From NCBI GenBank assembly GCA_963204815.1, contig CAUJHQ010000100.1, positions 1 through 47,639 of the forward strand: DNA of 47,639 nt. Reading direction: 5' to 3'. How positions within the stretch are numbered: the stretch's first letter is position 1; each line of letters opens with the position of its first letter. The notes under the pieces were generated by a model. It did not search any database. It was not told the DNA's origin and saw nothing but the letters and a program-made list of their open reading frames with translations. The stretch comes from Pseudomonadota bacterium (GTDB lineage Bacteria; Pseudomonadota; Gammaproteobacteria; Burkholderiales; Burkholderiaceae_C). Of this stretch, positions 21,924 to 31,692 are shown one piece after another. The translations under genes and the position numbers were made by a program.

Positions 21924-23070
21924 GACGGATCGCCGCCGCCAGCCGGTCCAGCCCTGCGGCCAGGCGTGACGGGTCACGCGCGGCGAAGCACCAGCGCAGC
22001 CAGCCCTCGCCTTCCGGCCCGAACGCCGACCCCGGGGCGATGCCCAGGCCGTGCTCGGCCACCAGGCGCTTGGCGAAGGCCAGCGAATCGTCCTCGCCGT
22101 CGACGCGGAACCAGGCGTACATGCCCCCAGAGGGCGTCGCCACCGACACGCCCGGCAGGCGCTGCAGCCCGCCGACCAGCTGGTCGCGGCGCTCGCGCAG
22201 CTGCGCCACCAGGCCGGGCACGAACTCCTGCGCCATCGCGAGCCCGGCGAAGCCGGCGCGCTGCACGAACACCGGCGCGCAGGAGGTGTTGAACTCGATC
22301 AGCTTGCCGATGGCGCTCTCGCACGCGGCCGGGAACACCAGCCAGCCGAGGCGCCAGCCCGTCATCAGGAAGCTCTTGCTGAAGCTGTGGGCGACGACGA
22401 GGCGGTCGTCCGGCTCGGCGACGTCCAGGAACGACGGGGCGGCGGTCGCGCCGTCGACGTAGTACAGGCGTTCGTAGACCTCGTCGGCGATGATCCAGGT
22501 GCCGGTGCGGCGGCAATGCTCGATCAGCGCCTGCTGCTCGGCACGCGTCAGCGACCAGCCGGTCGGGTTGTTCGGGGCGTTGACCAGCAGCACGCGCGTG
22601 GCCGGCGTCACGCGGGCGATCAGCTCGCCGAGGTCGAGCTTCCAGGTCCCGCCCTGCGGCTTCAGCGCGACGCGCGTGACGCGTGCGCCCAGGATCTGCG
22701 GCTGCGCCGTCAGGTTCGGCCACACCGGCACCACCGCCACGACCTCGTCGCCCGGGCCGGCGAGCATCTGCATCGCCAGCATCAGCGCGTTGACGCCCGA
22801 CGAGGTGACGGCGATGCGGTGCATGTCCAGCGGCCGGTGCAGCACGCTGGTGTAGGCGGCGATCGCCTGGCGCAGCTCCGGCAGGCCGAGGTTGTGCGAA
22901 TAGAAGGTCTCTCCGGCGGCGATGGAGCGCGCGGCGGCCTCGCGGATGGCGGGCGGCGTGACCTCGTCGCTCTCGCCGAACCAGAAGGCGAGCACGTCGC
23001 TGCGGCCGAGGCCGGCATTCGCCACTTCGCGGATCCGGGAGCCCGGCAGGGCCTCGATGGCAGGTCTCAT
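21919..23070 (-). CDS. Pyridoxal-phosphate aminotransferase, class I/II
   Basis: A 383-residue fold-type I aminotransferase. PLP-site residues are NNPTGW (167-172), D196/Y199 in ADEVYE, the Schiff-base lysine K232 in SFSKSFLMTGWRLGW, and a C-terminal arginine region (GWLRWCFAARDPSR). The pattern resembles aspartate aminotransferase-like enzymes of broad specificity; the substrate is not resolved. The start ATG at 23070 has GAAGGA nearby. It is the last gene of the tsaD operon, 20 bases after the binding-protein gene. Confidence 0.9.
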   Translation of the reverse strand: MRPAIEALPGSRIREVANAGLGRSDVLAFWFGESDEVTPPAIREAAARSIAAGETFYSHNLGLPELRQAIAAYTSVLHRPLDMHRIAVTSSGVNALMLAMQMLAGPGDEVVAVVPVWPNLTAQPQILGARVTRVALKPQGGTWKLDLGELIARVTPATRVLLVNAPNNPTGWSLTRAEQQALIEHCRRTGTWIIADEVYERLYYVDGATAAPSFLDVAEPDDRLVVAHSFSKSFLMTGWRLGWLVFPAACESAIGKLIEFNTSCAPVFVQRAGFAGLAMAQEFVPGLVAQLRERRDQLVGGLQRLPGVSVATPSGGMYAWFRVDGEDDSLAFAKRLVAEHGLGIAPGSAFGPEGEGWLRWCFAARDPSRLAAGLDRLAAAIRL

Positions 23071-23090
23071 GGTCGTCCTTCGCAGTCGGT

Positions 23091-24359
23091 TCAGTCGGGC
23101 CGCAGCATGCGGCAGGCGTGCGGCGCGGCCGCGGAGTCGAAGCGCCGCAGCACGCGGAAGCCGAAGCCCGAGCCTTCGACGTCGTGCGGCACGCCGGGCG
23201 CACCGGCGCGGTCCATCACGCTCACGACCAGCGGCTGCTGCAACTGGTGGTCGTCGGCACGCATCACGGCCTTGTGCACGCCGCCGAGGGTGCGGCCGTC
23301 GTACGCGGCGCCTTCGAGCGCGCGCGCGACGGCGGCGGCCTCGGTCGCCCCCGCGCGCTCGATGGCCGCCGCGAGCATCTCGACCAGCACCTGCATGCGC
23401 GCGTGCAGGTAGTCGTCCTTCGGGTCGGGGAAGCGGCGCTTGAACTCGGCACGGAAGTCCGCCGAGGGTGCACCCGGCACGTTCGGCTGCCACTCGGCCA
23501 CCGCCAGCACGGCGCCGACCCCCGCTTCGCCGATGGCCGCCGGCGCGCCGAGCGCATTGCCGTAGAACGTGTACAGCCGCGCCGTCGAGCCGACCTCGCG
23601 CAGCGCGCGCACCAGCAGCGTGAGGTCGTTGCCCCAGTTGCCGGTGAAGACCGCCTGCGCGCCGGAGGCCTTGATCTTCGTCGCGTAGGGAATGAAGTCC
23701 TTCACGCGGCCCATCGGGTGCAGTTCGTCGCCGACGATCTCGACGTCCGGGCGGCGCGCCGCGATCAGGGCGCGCGCCGTCTTCGCGAAGCCCTGGCCGA
23801 AGCTGTAGTCCTGGCCGATCAGGTAGACGCGCTGGACCGCGCGGTCCTCGCGCAGCACGTCGACCAGCGCGTCCAGCCGCATGTCGACATGGGCGTCGAA
23901 GCGGAAGTGCCAGAAGCTGCAGCGTTCGTTGGTGAGCGCGGGGTCGACGGCCGAGTAGTTCAGCAGCAGCGCACGGCGCTGCGGCTCACGCGCGTTGTGC
24001 TTCTCGAGCGCGTCGACGATGGCCGCCGCCACCGCCGAGCTGTTGCCCTGCAGGATGAAGGCGATGCGCTGGTCGAGCGCGCCGCGCAGCGTGGACAGCG
24101 CTTCCTCGGTGGCGCCCTTGCTGTCGAAGCGTTGCAGCTCGAAGGGCCGCGCGCCGCCGGGCAGGCGCACGCCGCCGCGCGCGTTGACGCGTTCCACCGC
24201 CCACAGCAGGTTGCGGAACACCGCTTCGCCGGCGTTGCCGAACGGGCCGGAAAGCCCTTCGACCAGCGCCAGGCGGATCGGCTCCGCCGCCGGGGCCTGC
24301 GCGAACGCGGGGATCGCCACCGCCCCGAGGGCGGCGAGCGCAGTTCGTCTGGGAATCAT
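23091..24359 (-). CDS. Periplasmic substrate-binding protein, branched-chain amino acid type (Peripla_BP_6)
   Basis: A 422-residue protein with a twin-arginine-like signal ([22 protein letters not shown]). It continues in the LivJ/amide-binding fold: [41 protein letters not shown] and [20 protein letters not shown]. No permease or ATPase genes are adjacent, so it is an orphan binding protein. Its ATG overlaps the tsaD stop (ATGA), which implies translational coupling with a tRNA-modification gene, an odd partnership. The ligand is unknown. Confidence 0.88.
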   Translation of the reverse strand: MIPRRTALAALGAVAIPAFAQAPAAEPIRLALVEGLSGPFGNAGEAVFRNLLWAVERVNARGGVRLPGGARPFELQRFDSKGATEEALSTLRGALDQRIAFILQGNSSAVAAAIVDALEKHNAREPQRRALLLNYSAVDPALTNERCSFWHFRFDAHVDMRLDALVDVLREDRAVQRVYLIGQDYSFGQGFAKTARALIAARRPDVEIVGDELHPMGRVKDFIPYATKIKASGAQAVFTGNWGNDLTLLVRALREVGSTARLYTFYGNALGAPAAIGEAGVGAVLAVAEWQPNVPGAPSADFRAEFKRRFPDPKDDYLHARMQVLVEMLAAAIERAGATEAAAVARALEGAAYDGRTLGGVHKAVMRADDHQLQQPLVVSVMDRAGAPGVPHDVEGSGFGFRVLRRFDSAAAPHACRMLRPD

Positions 24360-25399
24360 CGGGTCTCGGGTTCCAGTTCGGCGAGCGGCCAGCGTGGCCG
24401 CACGTCGAAGGCGCCATCCTCGTGCAGCGCGGCCAGCCCGTGCTGCAGGCGCAGCGCGGCGGCGAGCGCGATCATCGCGCCGTTGTCGGTGCACAGCGCC
24501 AGCGGCGGGTAGAACACGCGCGCCTTCAGCTTCGCCGCGCCGGCGTCGAGCCGCTCGCGCAGCCGCAGGTTCGCGCCGACGCCGCCGGCGACGACCAGCC
24601 GCTTCGCCCCGGTCTGCTTCAGCGCCTTCAGCGACTTGGCAACGAGCACGTCGACGATGGCGGCCTGGGTCGACGCGGCAAGGTCGGCACGTTCCTGCTC
24701 GCAGACGTTGCCGAGCTTCTTCACCTGCGTCATCACGGCCGTCTTCAGGCCGGCGAAGCTGAAGTCGAGGTCGCCGCTGTGCAGCAGCGGCCGCGGCAGC
24801 GCAAAGGCGTCGGCATTGCCGAAGTCGGCCAGCCGCGCCAGCGCCGGCCCGCCGGGGTAGCCCAGGCCGAGCAGCTTGGCGCTCTTGTCGAAGGCCTCGC
24901 CGGCGGCGTCGTCGATGGTCTCGCCCAGCAGTTCGTAGCGGCCGACGCCTTCCACGCGCATCAGCTGCGTGTGGCCGCCGGACACGAGCAGCGCGATGAA
25001 CGGGAACTCCGGCGCGTGGTCGGCCAGGAACGGCGACAACAGGTGCCCTTCGAGGTGGTGCACGCCGAGCGCCGGCTTGCCGAGCGCCGCCGCCAGCGCC
25101 ACCGCCACACCGGCGCCGACGAGCAATGCGCCCGCCAGCCCAGGTCCGCGCGTATAGGCGACGACGTCGATGTCGGCGACCGTGCTGCCGGCATCGGCGA
25201 GCACGCGGCGCGCCAGCGGCAGCACGCGGCGGATGTGGTCGCGCGACGCCAGCTCGGGCACGACGCCGCCGTAGGCCCCGTGCATGTCCGCCTGGCTGTG
25301 CAGCGCCTCGGCCAGCAGGCGCGGCACGCCCCCCGGCCGCGTCTCCACGAGCGCGACGCCGGTTTCGTCGCACGACGATTCGATCCCGAGCACCTTCAC
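24356..25399 (-). CDS. tsaD: tRNA N6-adenosine threonylcarbamoyltransferase
   Basis: A 347-residue Kae1/YgjD family protein that transfers threonylcarbamoyl to A37 of ANN-decoding tRNAs. The N-terminal [17 protein letters not shown] and the metal-binding HLEGHL motif (about 111-116) are intact. So are [33 protein letters not shown] and [13 protein letters not shown]. Translation must begin at a GTG (25399), because no ATG precedes the conserved strand. It is divergent from nasT with only 43 bases between. Confidence 0.95.
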   Translation of the reverse strand: MKVLGIESSCDETGVALVETRPGGVPRLLAEALHSQADMHGAYGGVVPELASRDHIRRVLPLARRVLADAGSTVADIDVVAYTRGPGLAGALLVGAGVAVALAAALGKPALGVHHLEGHLLSPFLADHAPEFPFIALLVSGGHTQLMRVEGVGRYELLGETIDDAAGEAFDKSAKLLGLGYPGGPALARLADFGNADAFALPRPLLHSGDLDFSFAGLKTAVMTQVKKLGNVCEQERADLAASTQAAIVDVLVAKSLKALKQTGAKRLVVAGGVGANLRLRERLDAGAAKLKARVFYPPLALCTDNGAMIALAAALRLQHGLAALHEDGAFDVRPRWPLAELEPETR

Positions 25400-25442
25400 A
25401 GGGCGGCGAGTGTACCGGCGCGATTCTTGCGAAAGGCCGGCC

Positions 25443-26075
25443 ATGCCCCTGAACGCCGCCACGCGCATCGTCGTCGTCGCCCCCGACCCGCTCGTCGCCG
25501 ACGCGGGCGACGAAGCCGCCGCGCTCGAGGCCGAGCGCTCGCGCAGCCTGCACATCGGCCTGCTCGAGGCCGGCTGCAACATCGTCGCCGTGCTGCCGGT
25601 GGACCCCTTCCTGCCCGACCGGCTGCAGCAGATCCAGCCCGACATGATCGTCGTCGACGCCGAGAGCCAGGCGCGCGACACGCTGGAGCACGTGGTGATG
25701 GCCACGCGCGACGCGCGCCGGCCGATCGTCATGTTCACCGAGGACAGCGACACCCGCCACGTGCGCGACGCCATCGCCGCCGGCGTCACCGCCTACGTGG
25801 TCGCCGGCCTGGCGCCGGAGCGCGTGAAGCCGGTGCTGGAGGTGGCGCTCGCCCGCTTCGAGCACGAGGAGCACCTGCGCCGCGAGCTCGCCGAGGCGCG
25901 CACCCAACTCGCCGACCGCAAGGTCATCGACCGCGCCAAGGGCCTGCTGATGCAGCGCCACGCGATCGGCGAGCCCGAGGCCTACGCGCGCCTGCGCAAG
26001 GCAGCGATGGACAAGGGGCTGAAGATGACCGACATCGCGCAGCGCATCATCGACGCCGCCGATCTTCTCGGTTAG
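25443..26075 (+). CDS. nasT: ANTAR-domain RNA-binding response regulator, NasT-like
   Basis: A 210-residue protein with an atypical receiver domain (about 8-135), then a short coiled coil (139-160) and an ANTAR domain (about 148-209) with [38 protein letters not shown] proteins bind paired hexaloop RNA stems and prevent transcription termination in nitrate and nitrite operons. The phosphoacceptor-like Asp (D72) is present, but only one acidic residue (D15) remains near the N-terminus and the usual Lys is Ala (A121), as in NasT-type receivers. About 12 extra residues lie after the first strand. No nasS is adjacent. GAAAGG at 25431 serves as the ribosome-binding site. Confidence 0.88.
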   Translation: MPLNAATRIVVVAPDPLVADAGDEAAALEAERSRSLHIGLLEAGCNIVAVLPVDPFLPDRLQQIQPDMIVVDAESQARDTLEHVVMATRDARRPIVMFTEDSDTRHVRDAIAAGVTAYVVAGLAPERVKPVLEVALARFEHEEHLRRELAEARTQLADRKVIDRAKGLLMQRHAIGEPEAYARLRKAAMDKGLKMTDIAQRIIDAADLLG

Positions 26076-26097
26076 GCGCACCAGCCGCGCGCGCCGT

Positions 26098-26114
26098 TGC
26101 CGCGCCTTGGTGCG
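26098..26114. promoter_or_regulatory. Candidate NtrC-binding site upstream of nrtA
   Basis: TGCCGC-N5-GGTGCG matches 9 of 12 fixed positions of the NtrC dyad TGCACC-N5-GGTGCA. It lies about 30 bases upstream of the -24 element. This is closer than typical enhancer spacing, so it is tentative. Confidence 0.35.
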
Positions 26115-26142
26115 AAGCCACGGCCGCGAACGCGGTTTTCGC

Positions 26143-26158
26143 TGGCACGCCGCTTGCG
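26143..26158 (+). promoter_or_regulatory. Sigma-54 promoter of the nrtABC operon
   Basis: TGGCACG-CCGC-TTGCG matches the sigma-54 consensus (TGGCACG-N4-TTGCW) at all core positions, with GG-N10-GC spacing exact. Counting 12 bases from the GC puts transcription start near 26169, immediately before the first hairpin of the ANTAR leader. The position supports function rather than chance. Confidence 0.85.
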
Positions 26159-26168
26159 AAGCAAAGGT

Positions 26169-26299
26169 CCTGAGAGATCAGTGTCGATCTTTCGCCAGCG
26201 CCGGGGCGCCGCAAGGACTGCGGTGCGCCGGCGGGACAAGGGCGTCCCCACCACGCGGGCCTTCACGGCCTGCGGACGTGCGGACGCCCTTTTGCTTTG
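26169..26299 (+). ncRNA. ANTAR-target antitermination leader of nrtA
   Basis: The predicted 5' leader contains stem P1 (GAGAGATC / GATCTTTC, 26172-26193, 8 bp) with hexaloop AGTGTC. This has A at position 1 and G at position 4, the known ANTAR recognition signature. Stem P2 (26199-26233) is GC-rich with apical loop AAGGACT, seven bases; A1/G4 fit if the last T is extruded. A terminator follows directly. The ANTAR gene nasT is the gene immediately upstream. This matches the nas leader logic known from Klebsiella NasR and Azotobacter/Pseudomonas NasT. Confidence 0.8.
26238..26298 (+). terminator. Intrinsic terminator in the nrtA leader (antitermination target)
   Basis: AAGGGCGTCC (26238-26247) pairs perfectly with GGACGCCCTT (26282-26291) over 10 bp. 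An inner stem GCGGGCC/GGCCTGC lies in the loop, and the T-rich end TTTTGCTTTG follows. It sits 5 bases after P2 and 55 bases before the nrtA start. Transcription would stop here unless NasT remodels the upstream hairpins. Confidence 0.85.
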
Positions 26300-26353
26300 T
26301 TGGCCCTCAACTTGCACATCGACATGAAACCGGACACCGCAGGACGCATCGAC

Positions 26354-27589
26354 ATGGCACGACGCAGCATCGTCAAGGCCGCCGCCGCCACCACCGCCGC
26401 GGGGCTCGTGCCCGGCCTGCAGGCGGCGGTGTACGCGCAGGGCAGCGACAAACCCGAGAAGGAGGAGGTCCGCATCGGCTTCATCCCGCTGACCGACTGC
26501 GCGAGCGTGGTGATGGCCAGCGTGCTCGGCTTCGACAAGAAGTACGGCGTGAAGATCGTGCCCACGAAGGAAGCGTCCTGGGCCGGCGTGCGCGACAAGC
26601 TGGTGAACGGCGAACTCGACATGGCGCACGTGCTGTGGGGCCTGGTCTACGGCGTGCACCTGGGCGTCGGCGGGCCGAAGAAGGACATGGCCGTGCTGAT
26701 GAACCTGAACCACAACGGCCAGGCGATCACGCTGTCGAAGAAGCTCGCCGACAAGGGCGCGGTCGACGGCGCCAGCCTCGCCAAGGTGATGGCCGCCGAG
26801 AAGCGCGACTACACCTTCGCGCAGACCTTCCCCACCGGCACCCACGCGATGTGGCTGTACTACTGGATGGCCGCGCACGGCATCCACCCGATGCGAGACG
26901 CCAAGGTCATCACGGTGCCGCCGCCGCAGATGGTGGCCAACATGCGCGTCGGCAACATGGACGGTTACTGCGTCGGCGAGCCCTGGGGCCACCGCGCCAT
27001 CATCGACGGCATCGGCATCACCGCCACCACCACGCAGGACATCTGGAAGGACCACCCCGAAAAGGCGCTCGGCACCACGGCCGACTTCGTGAAGAAGCAC
27101 CCCAACACCGCGCGCGCCGTGGTGATGGCGATCCTGGAGGCCGGCAAGTGGATCGACGCCGGCCTGCAGAACAAGAACAAGATGGCCGAGACGGTGGCCG
27201 ACAAGAGCTACGTCAACACCAGCGTCGACGCCATCAACCAGCGCATCCTCGGCCGCTACCAGAACGGCCTGGGCAAGACCTGGGACGACCCGAACCACAT
27301 GAAGTTCTTCGGCGACGGCGCGGTCAACTTCCCGTACCTGTCCGACGGCATGTGGTTCCTGACCCAGCACAAGCGCTGGGGCCTGCTGAAGGACCACCCG
27401 GACTACCTCGGCGTCGCGAAGCAGATCAACCAGGTCGAGCTCTACAAGCAGGCCGCGAGCGCGCTCAAGGTCAGCATCCCGAAGGACCCGATGCGCGCCA
27501 GCAAGCTGGTCGACGGCGTGGTCTGGGACGGCAAGGACCCGGCGAAGTACGCCGACGGCTTCAGGATCAAGACCGCCGCGGCGGCCTGA
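26354..27589 (+). CDS. nrtA: Nitrate ABC transporter substrate-binding protein
   Basis: A 411-residue protein of the NrtA/CmpA family with a twin-arginine-like signal (MARRSIVKAAAATTAAGLVP). Family blocks include VRIGFIPLTDCASVVMAS (about 30), TFPTGTHAMWLYYWMAAHGI (about 160) and GYCVGEPWGHRAII (about 205). I chose the ATG at 26354 because AGGA lies 9 bases upstream; an in-frame ATG at 26324 would add ten residues but lacks a ribosome-binding site. It captures nitrate (or nitrite) in the periplasm for NrtBC. A cytosolic NasS-like role is unlikely given the signal. Confidence 0.92.
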   Translation: MARRSIVKAAAATTAAGLVPGLQAAVYAQGSDKPEKEEVRIGFIPLTDCASVVMASVLGFDKKYGVKIVPTKEASWAGVRDKLVNGELDMAHVLWGLVYGVHLGVGGPKKDMAVLMNLNHNGQAITLSKKLADKGAVDGASLAKVMAAEKRDYTFAQTFPTGTHAMWLYYWMAAHGIHPMRDAKVITVPPPQMVANMRVGNMDGYCVGEPWGHRAIIDGIGITATTTQDIWKDHPEKALGTTADFVKKHPNTARAVVMAILEAGKWIDAGLQNKNKMAETVADKSYVNTSVDAINQRILGRYQNGLGKTWDDPNHMKFFGDGAVNFPYLSDGMWFLTQHKRWGLLKDHPDYLGVAKQINQVELYKQAASALKVSIPKDPMRASKLVDGVVWDGKDPAKYADGFRIKTAAAA

Positions 27590-27599
27590 GGAGGCGACC

Positions 27600-28493
27600 A
27601 TGGTCTCCGCCGTCTTCCATTCGCCGCTCGAGAGCGCGGCCGTGCCCGATGCCACGGCGCCCGCCGCACCGGCGCCGGCCGAGCGACCCGCCCCGCCACC
27701 GAAGCCGCCGCGCGTGCCGTTCGACTGGCGCGCGCTCTGGCTCGCGGTGCTGCCGCCGGTGATCGGCTTCGGCCTGCTCGTCGGCATCTGGGGCCTGCTG
27801 ACGCAGAACAGCACCAGCTTCCCGACGCCGGCGGCCACCTTCGACGCCGCGGTGAAGCTCTTCGCCGACCCGTTCTACAGCAAGGGCCCGAACGACCAGG
27901 GCATCGGCTGGAACGTGCTGAACTCGCTGCAGCGCGTGGCGCTGGGCTTCGGCATGGCGGCGGCGGTGGGCATCCCGCTGGGCTTCATGCTGGGGCGTTT
28001 CACGTTCCTGGCGCGCATGGTCAACCCGCTGGTGAGCCTGCTGCGGCCGGTGTCGCCGCTGGCCTGGCTGCCGATCGGGCTGCTGGTCTTCAAGGCCGCG
28101 AACCCGGCGGCCATCTGGACCATCTTCATCTGCAGCATCTGGCCGATGATCATCAACACCGCCGTCGGCGTGCAGCGCGTGCCGCAGGACTACCTGAACG
28201 TGGCACGCGTGCTGAACCTGAGCGAATGGAAGGTGATCACGAAGATCCTCTTCCCCGCCGTGCTGCCCTACATGCTGACCGGCGTGCGGCTGTCGGTGGG
28301 CACGGCCTGGCTGGTGATCGTGGCCGCCGAGATGCTGACCGGCGGCGTCGGCATCGGCTTCTGGGTGTGGGACGAGTGGAACAACCTGAACGTCAAGCAC
28401 ATCATCGTCGCGATCTTCGTCATCGGCGTCGTCGGCCTGCTGCTCGAACAGCTGCTCGTCACCATCGCCCGGAGGTTCTCCTATGACGACTGA
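27600..28493 (+). CDS. nrtB: Nitrate ABC transporter permease
   Basis: A 297-residue inner-membrane permease. A 40-residue Ala/Pro-rich cytosolic N-terminus precedes about six helices. The BPD permease EAA loop reads DYLNVARVLNLSEWKVITKILFPAVLPYM (about 198-226). The C-terminal segment EMLTGGVGIGFWVWDEWNNLN is characteristic of NrtB. AGGAGG lies 8 bases before the ATG. It overlaps nrtC by 11 bases. Confidence 0.93.
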   Translation: MVSAVFHSPLESAAVPDATAPAAPAPAERPAPPPKPPRVPFDWRALWLAVLPPVIGFGLLVGIWGLLTQNSTSFPTPAATFDAAVKLFADPFYSKGPNDQGIGWNVLNSLQRVALGFGMAAAVGIPLGFMLGRFTFLARMVNPLVSLLRPVSPLAWLPIGLLVFKAANPAAIWTIFICSIWPMIINTAVGVQRVPQDYLNVARVLNLSEWKVITKILFPAVLPYMLTGVRLSVGTAWLVIVAAEMLTGGVGIGFWVWDEWNNLNVKHIIVAIFVIGVVGLLLEQLLVTIARRFSYDD

Positions 28494-29289
28494 GCAGTTC
28501 ATCAAGGTCGAGGGCGCCGAGATGGTGTTCGAGACGAAGAAGGGCCGCTTCCACGCGCTGCGCGAGATTCACCTCGCGGTGGCGCAGGGCGAGTTCGTCA
28601 CGCTCATCGGCCACAGCGGCTGCGGCAAGAGCACGCTGCTGAACCTGATCGCCGGCCTGCTGCGGCCCACCGCCGGCGTGCTGCTGTGCGACAACCGCGA
28701 GATCGCCGCGCCCGGCCCCGAGCGCGCGGTGGTGTTCCAGAACCACTCGCTGCTGCCCTGGCTGACCTGCGCCGAGAACGTGCACCTCGCGGTCGAGCGC
28801 GTGTTCGGCGCGAAGGAGTCGAAGGCGCAGCTGAAGGCGCGCACCGAAGCGGCGCTGGGACTCGTCGGCATGGCGCACGCCGTGAACAAGCGGCCGCACG
28901 AAGTGTCCGGCGGCATGAAGCAGCGCGTGGGCATCGCGCGCGCTTTGGCGATGGAGCCCAAGGTGCTGCTGATGGACGAACCCTTCGGCGCCCTCGATGC
29001 CCTCACGCGCGCAAAGCTGCAGGACGAACTGCTGAAGATCGTCGCCCGCACGAAGAGCACGGTGGTGATGGTCACGCACGATGTCGACGAGGCGGTGCTG
29101 CTGTCCGACCGCATCGTGATGATGACCAACGGCCCGGCCGCCACCATCGGCGAGATCCTGCCGGTGCCGCTGGCGCGGCCGCGCCACCGCGTGGAGCTGG
29201 CCGAGGACCCGACCTACGTGCACTGCCGCAAGGAAGTGCTGGACTTCCTGTACCGCCGCCACGGCCACGTCGAGGCGGCGGCGGCATGA
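28483..29289 (+). CDS. nrtC: Nitrate ABC transporter ATP-binding protein
   Basis: A 268-residue ABC ATPase with Walker A GHSGCGKST (43-51), Q-loop FQNHSLLPWLT, signature SGGMKQRV and Walker B VLLMDEPFGALD. The D-loop and His switch (VTHDVDEAV) are intact. It has a single ABC domain, so it corresponds to NrtD/NasD rather than the long cyanobacterial NrtC with a fused binding domain. The short C-terminus CRKEVLDFLYRRHGH is typical. It starts inside nrtB with its own GGAGG. Confidence 0.92.
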   Translation: MTTEQFIKVEGAEMVFETKKGRFHALREIHLAVAQGEFVTLIGHSGCGKSTLLNLIAGLLRPTAGVLLCDNREIAAPGPERAVVFQNHSLLPWLTCAENVHLAVERVFGAKESKAQLKARTEAALGLVGMAHAVNKRPHEVSGGMKQRVGIARALAMEPKVLLMDEPFGALDALTRAKLQDELLKIVARTKSTVVMVTHDVDEAVLLSDRIVMMTNGPAATIGEILPVPLARPRHRVELAEDPTYVHCRKEVLDFLYRRHGHVEAAAA

Positions 29290-29294
29290 GGCAC

Positions 29295-29310
29295 TGGCAC
29301 GCAGCTTGCT
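29295..29310 (+). promoter_or_regulatory. Second sigma-54 promoter, directly after nrtC
   Basis: TGGCACG-CAGC-TTGCT is a perfect match to the sigma-54 core consensus, with GG-N10-GC spacing. It is identical to the nrtA promoter at all but one of the first fifteen positions. It starts 6 bases after the nrtC stop and points into a stretch with no plus-strand gene. Predicted transcription start is near 29321. Confidence 0.8.
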
Positions 29311-29320
29311 GAAGGTCGAG

Positions 29321-29413
29321 CGGCACCTTCGTCGGGTGTCTGTCTATCTCCTCAGCAGGGCATCAGGCCCTTTCGACCAGCCCCTTCGTGCCAACCCACG
29401 AAGGGGCTCTTTT
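29321..29413 (+). ncRNA. Candidate sigma-54-dependent small RNA
   Basis: From the predicted start to the terminator T run is about 93 nt with no open reading frame of note. It can fold into hairpin 1 (29322-29340, GGCACC/GGTGTC), a 16-nt pyrimidine-rich single strand, hairpin 2 (29357-29371, AGGGC/GCCCT) and the terminator. Two stems before a terminator recall an ANTAR leader, but neither loop is an A1/G4 hexaloop and no gene follows. I therefore call it a small RNA. Alternatively it is simply the nrt operon terminator region. Confidence 0.5.
29379..29413 (+). terminator. Strong intrinsic terminator
   Basis: A perfect 12-bp stem (AGCCCCTTCGTG / CACGAAGGGGCT) with loop CCAACC is followed by CTTTT. 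It terminates plus-strand transcription from nrtABC and from the sigma-54 promoter at 29295. Confidence 0.93.
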
Positions 29414-29423
29414 CTGCCTGCGT

Positions 29424-29450
29424 GCACCAAGGTGCCCGCGCCGGTGCGCA
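29424..29450. repeat. Cluster of GGTGC/GCACC half-sites
   Basis: GCACC-AA-GGTGC followed by GCGCCGGTGCGC lies just past the terminator. The half-sites resemble NtrC half-sites but are not spaced as the canonical 17-bp dyad. Recorded as a weak enhancer candidate. Confidence 0.25.
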
Positions 29451-29480
29451 GGCCAGCGGCCGCGCACCACGGCAGTGATG

Positions 29481-29819
29481 TCAGTGGCTCTCCTTGGCGT
29501 GGTTGATCGAGTACTTCGGGATCTCGATCGTCACGTCCTGGTTCGACAGGATCGCCTGGCACGACAGGCGCGACGTGGGCGTCAGGCCCCAGGCGCGGTC
29601 GAGCAGGTCTTCCTCGGACTCGTCCATCTCGCCCAGCGAACCGAAGCCCTCCTTCACGACCACGTGGCAGGTCGTGCAGGCGCAGCTCATCTCGCAGGCG
29701 TGTTCGATGGCGATGCCGTTCTCGAGCAGCGCCTCGCAGATGGAGGTGCCGGCCGGCGCCTCGATGGTGTCGCCCTGCGGGCAGTACTCGGCGTGGGGCA
29801 GGATGCGGATGACGGGCAC
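29481..29819 (-). CDS. fdx: ISC-type [2Fe-2S] ferredoxin
   Basis: A 112-residue adrenodoxin-type ferredoxin with ligands C42, C48, C51 and C87 (CEMSCACTTC, then LSCQA). In the ISC system it delivers electrons to IscS/IscU during cluster assembly. Translation starts at GTG 29819, two bases after the hscA stop, and the hscA end supplies GGAAGAG as ribosome-binding site. It is the last gene of the isc operon. No iscX follows; the region beyond belongs to the converging nrt block. Confidence 0.94.
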   Translation of the reverse strand: MPVIRILPHAEYCPQGDTIEAPAGTSICEALLENGIAIEHACEMSCACTTCHVVVKEGFGSLGEMDESEEDLLDRAWGLTPTSRLSCQAILSNQDVTIEIPKYSINHAKESH

Positions 29820-29821
29820 GT

Positions 29822-31678
<1,857 letters not shown>

Positions 31679-31692
31679 GGGGGTCCAGGGTT

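Noticed and set aside
29321..29378. ANTAR leader for a lost downstream gene
   Set aside because: Two stems precede a terminator, but neither loop is an A1/G4 hexaloop and no gene follows on the plus strand; a small RNA fits better.
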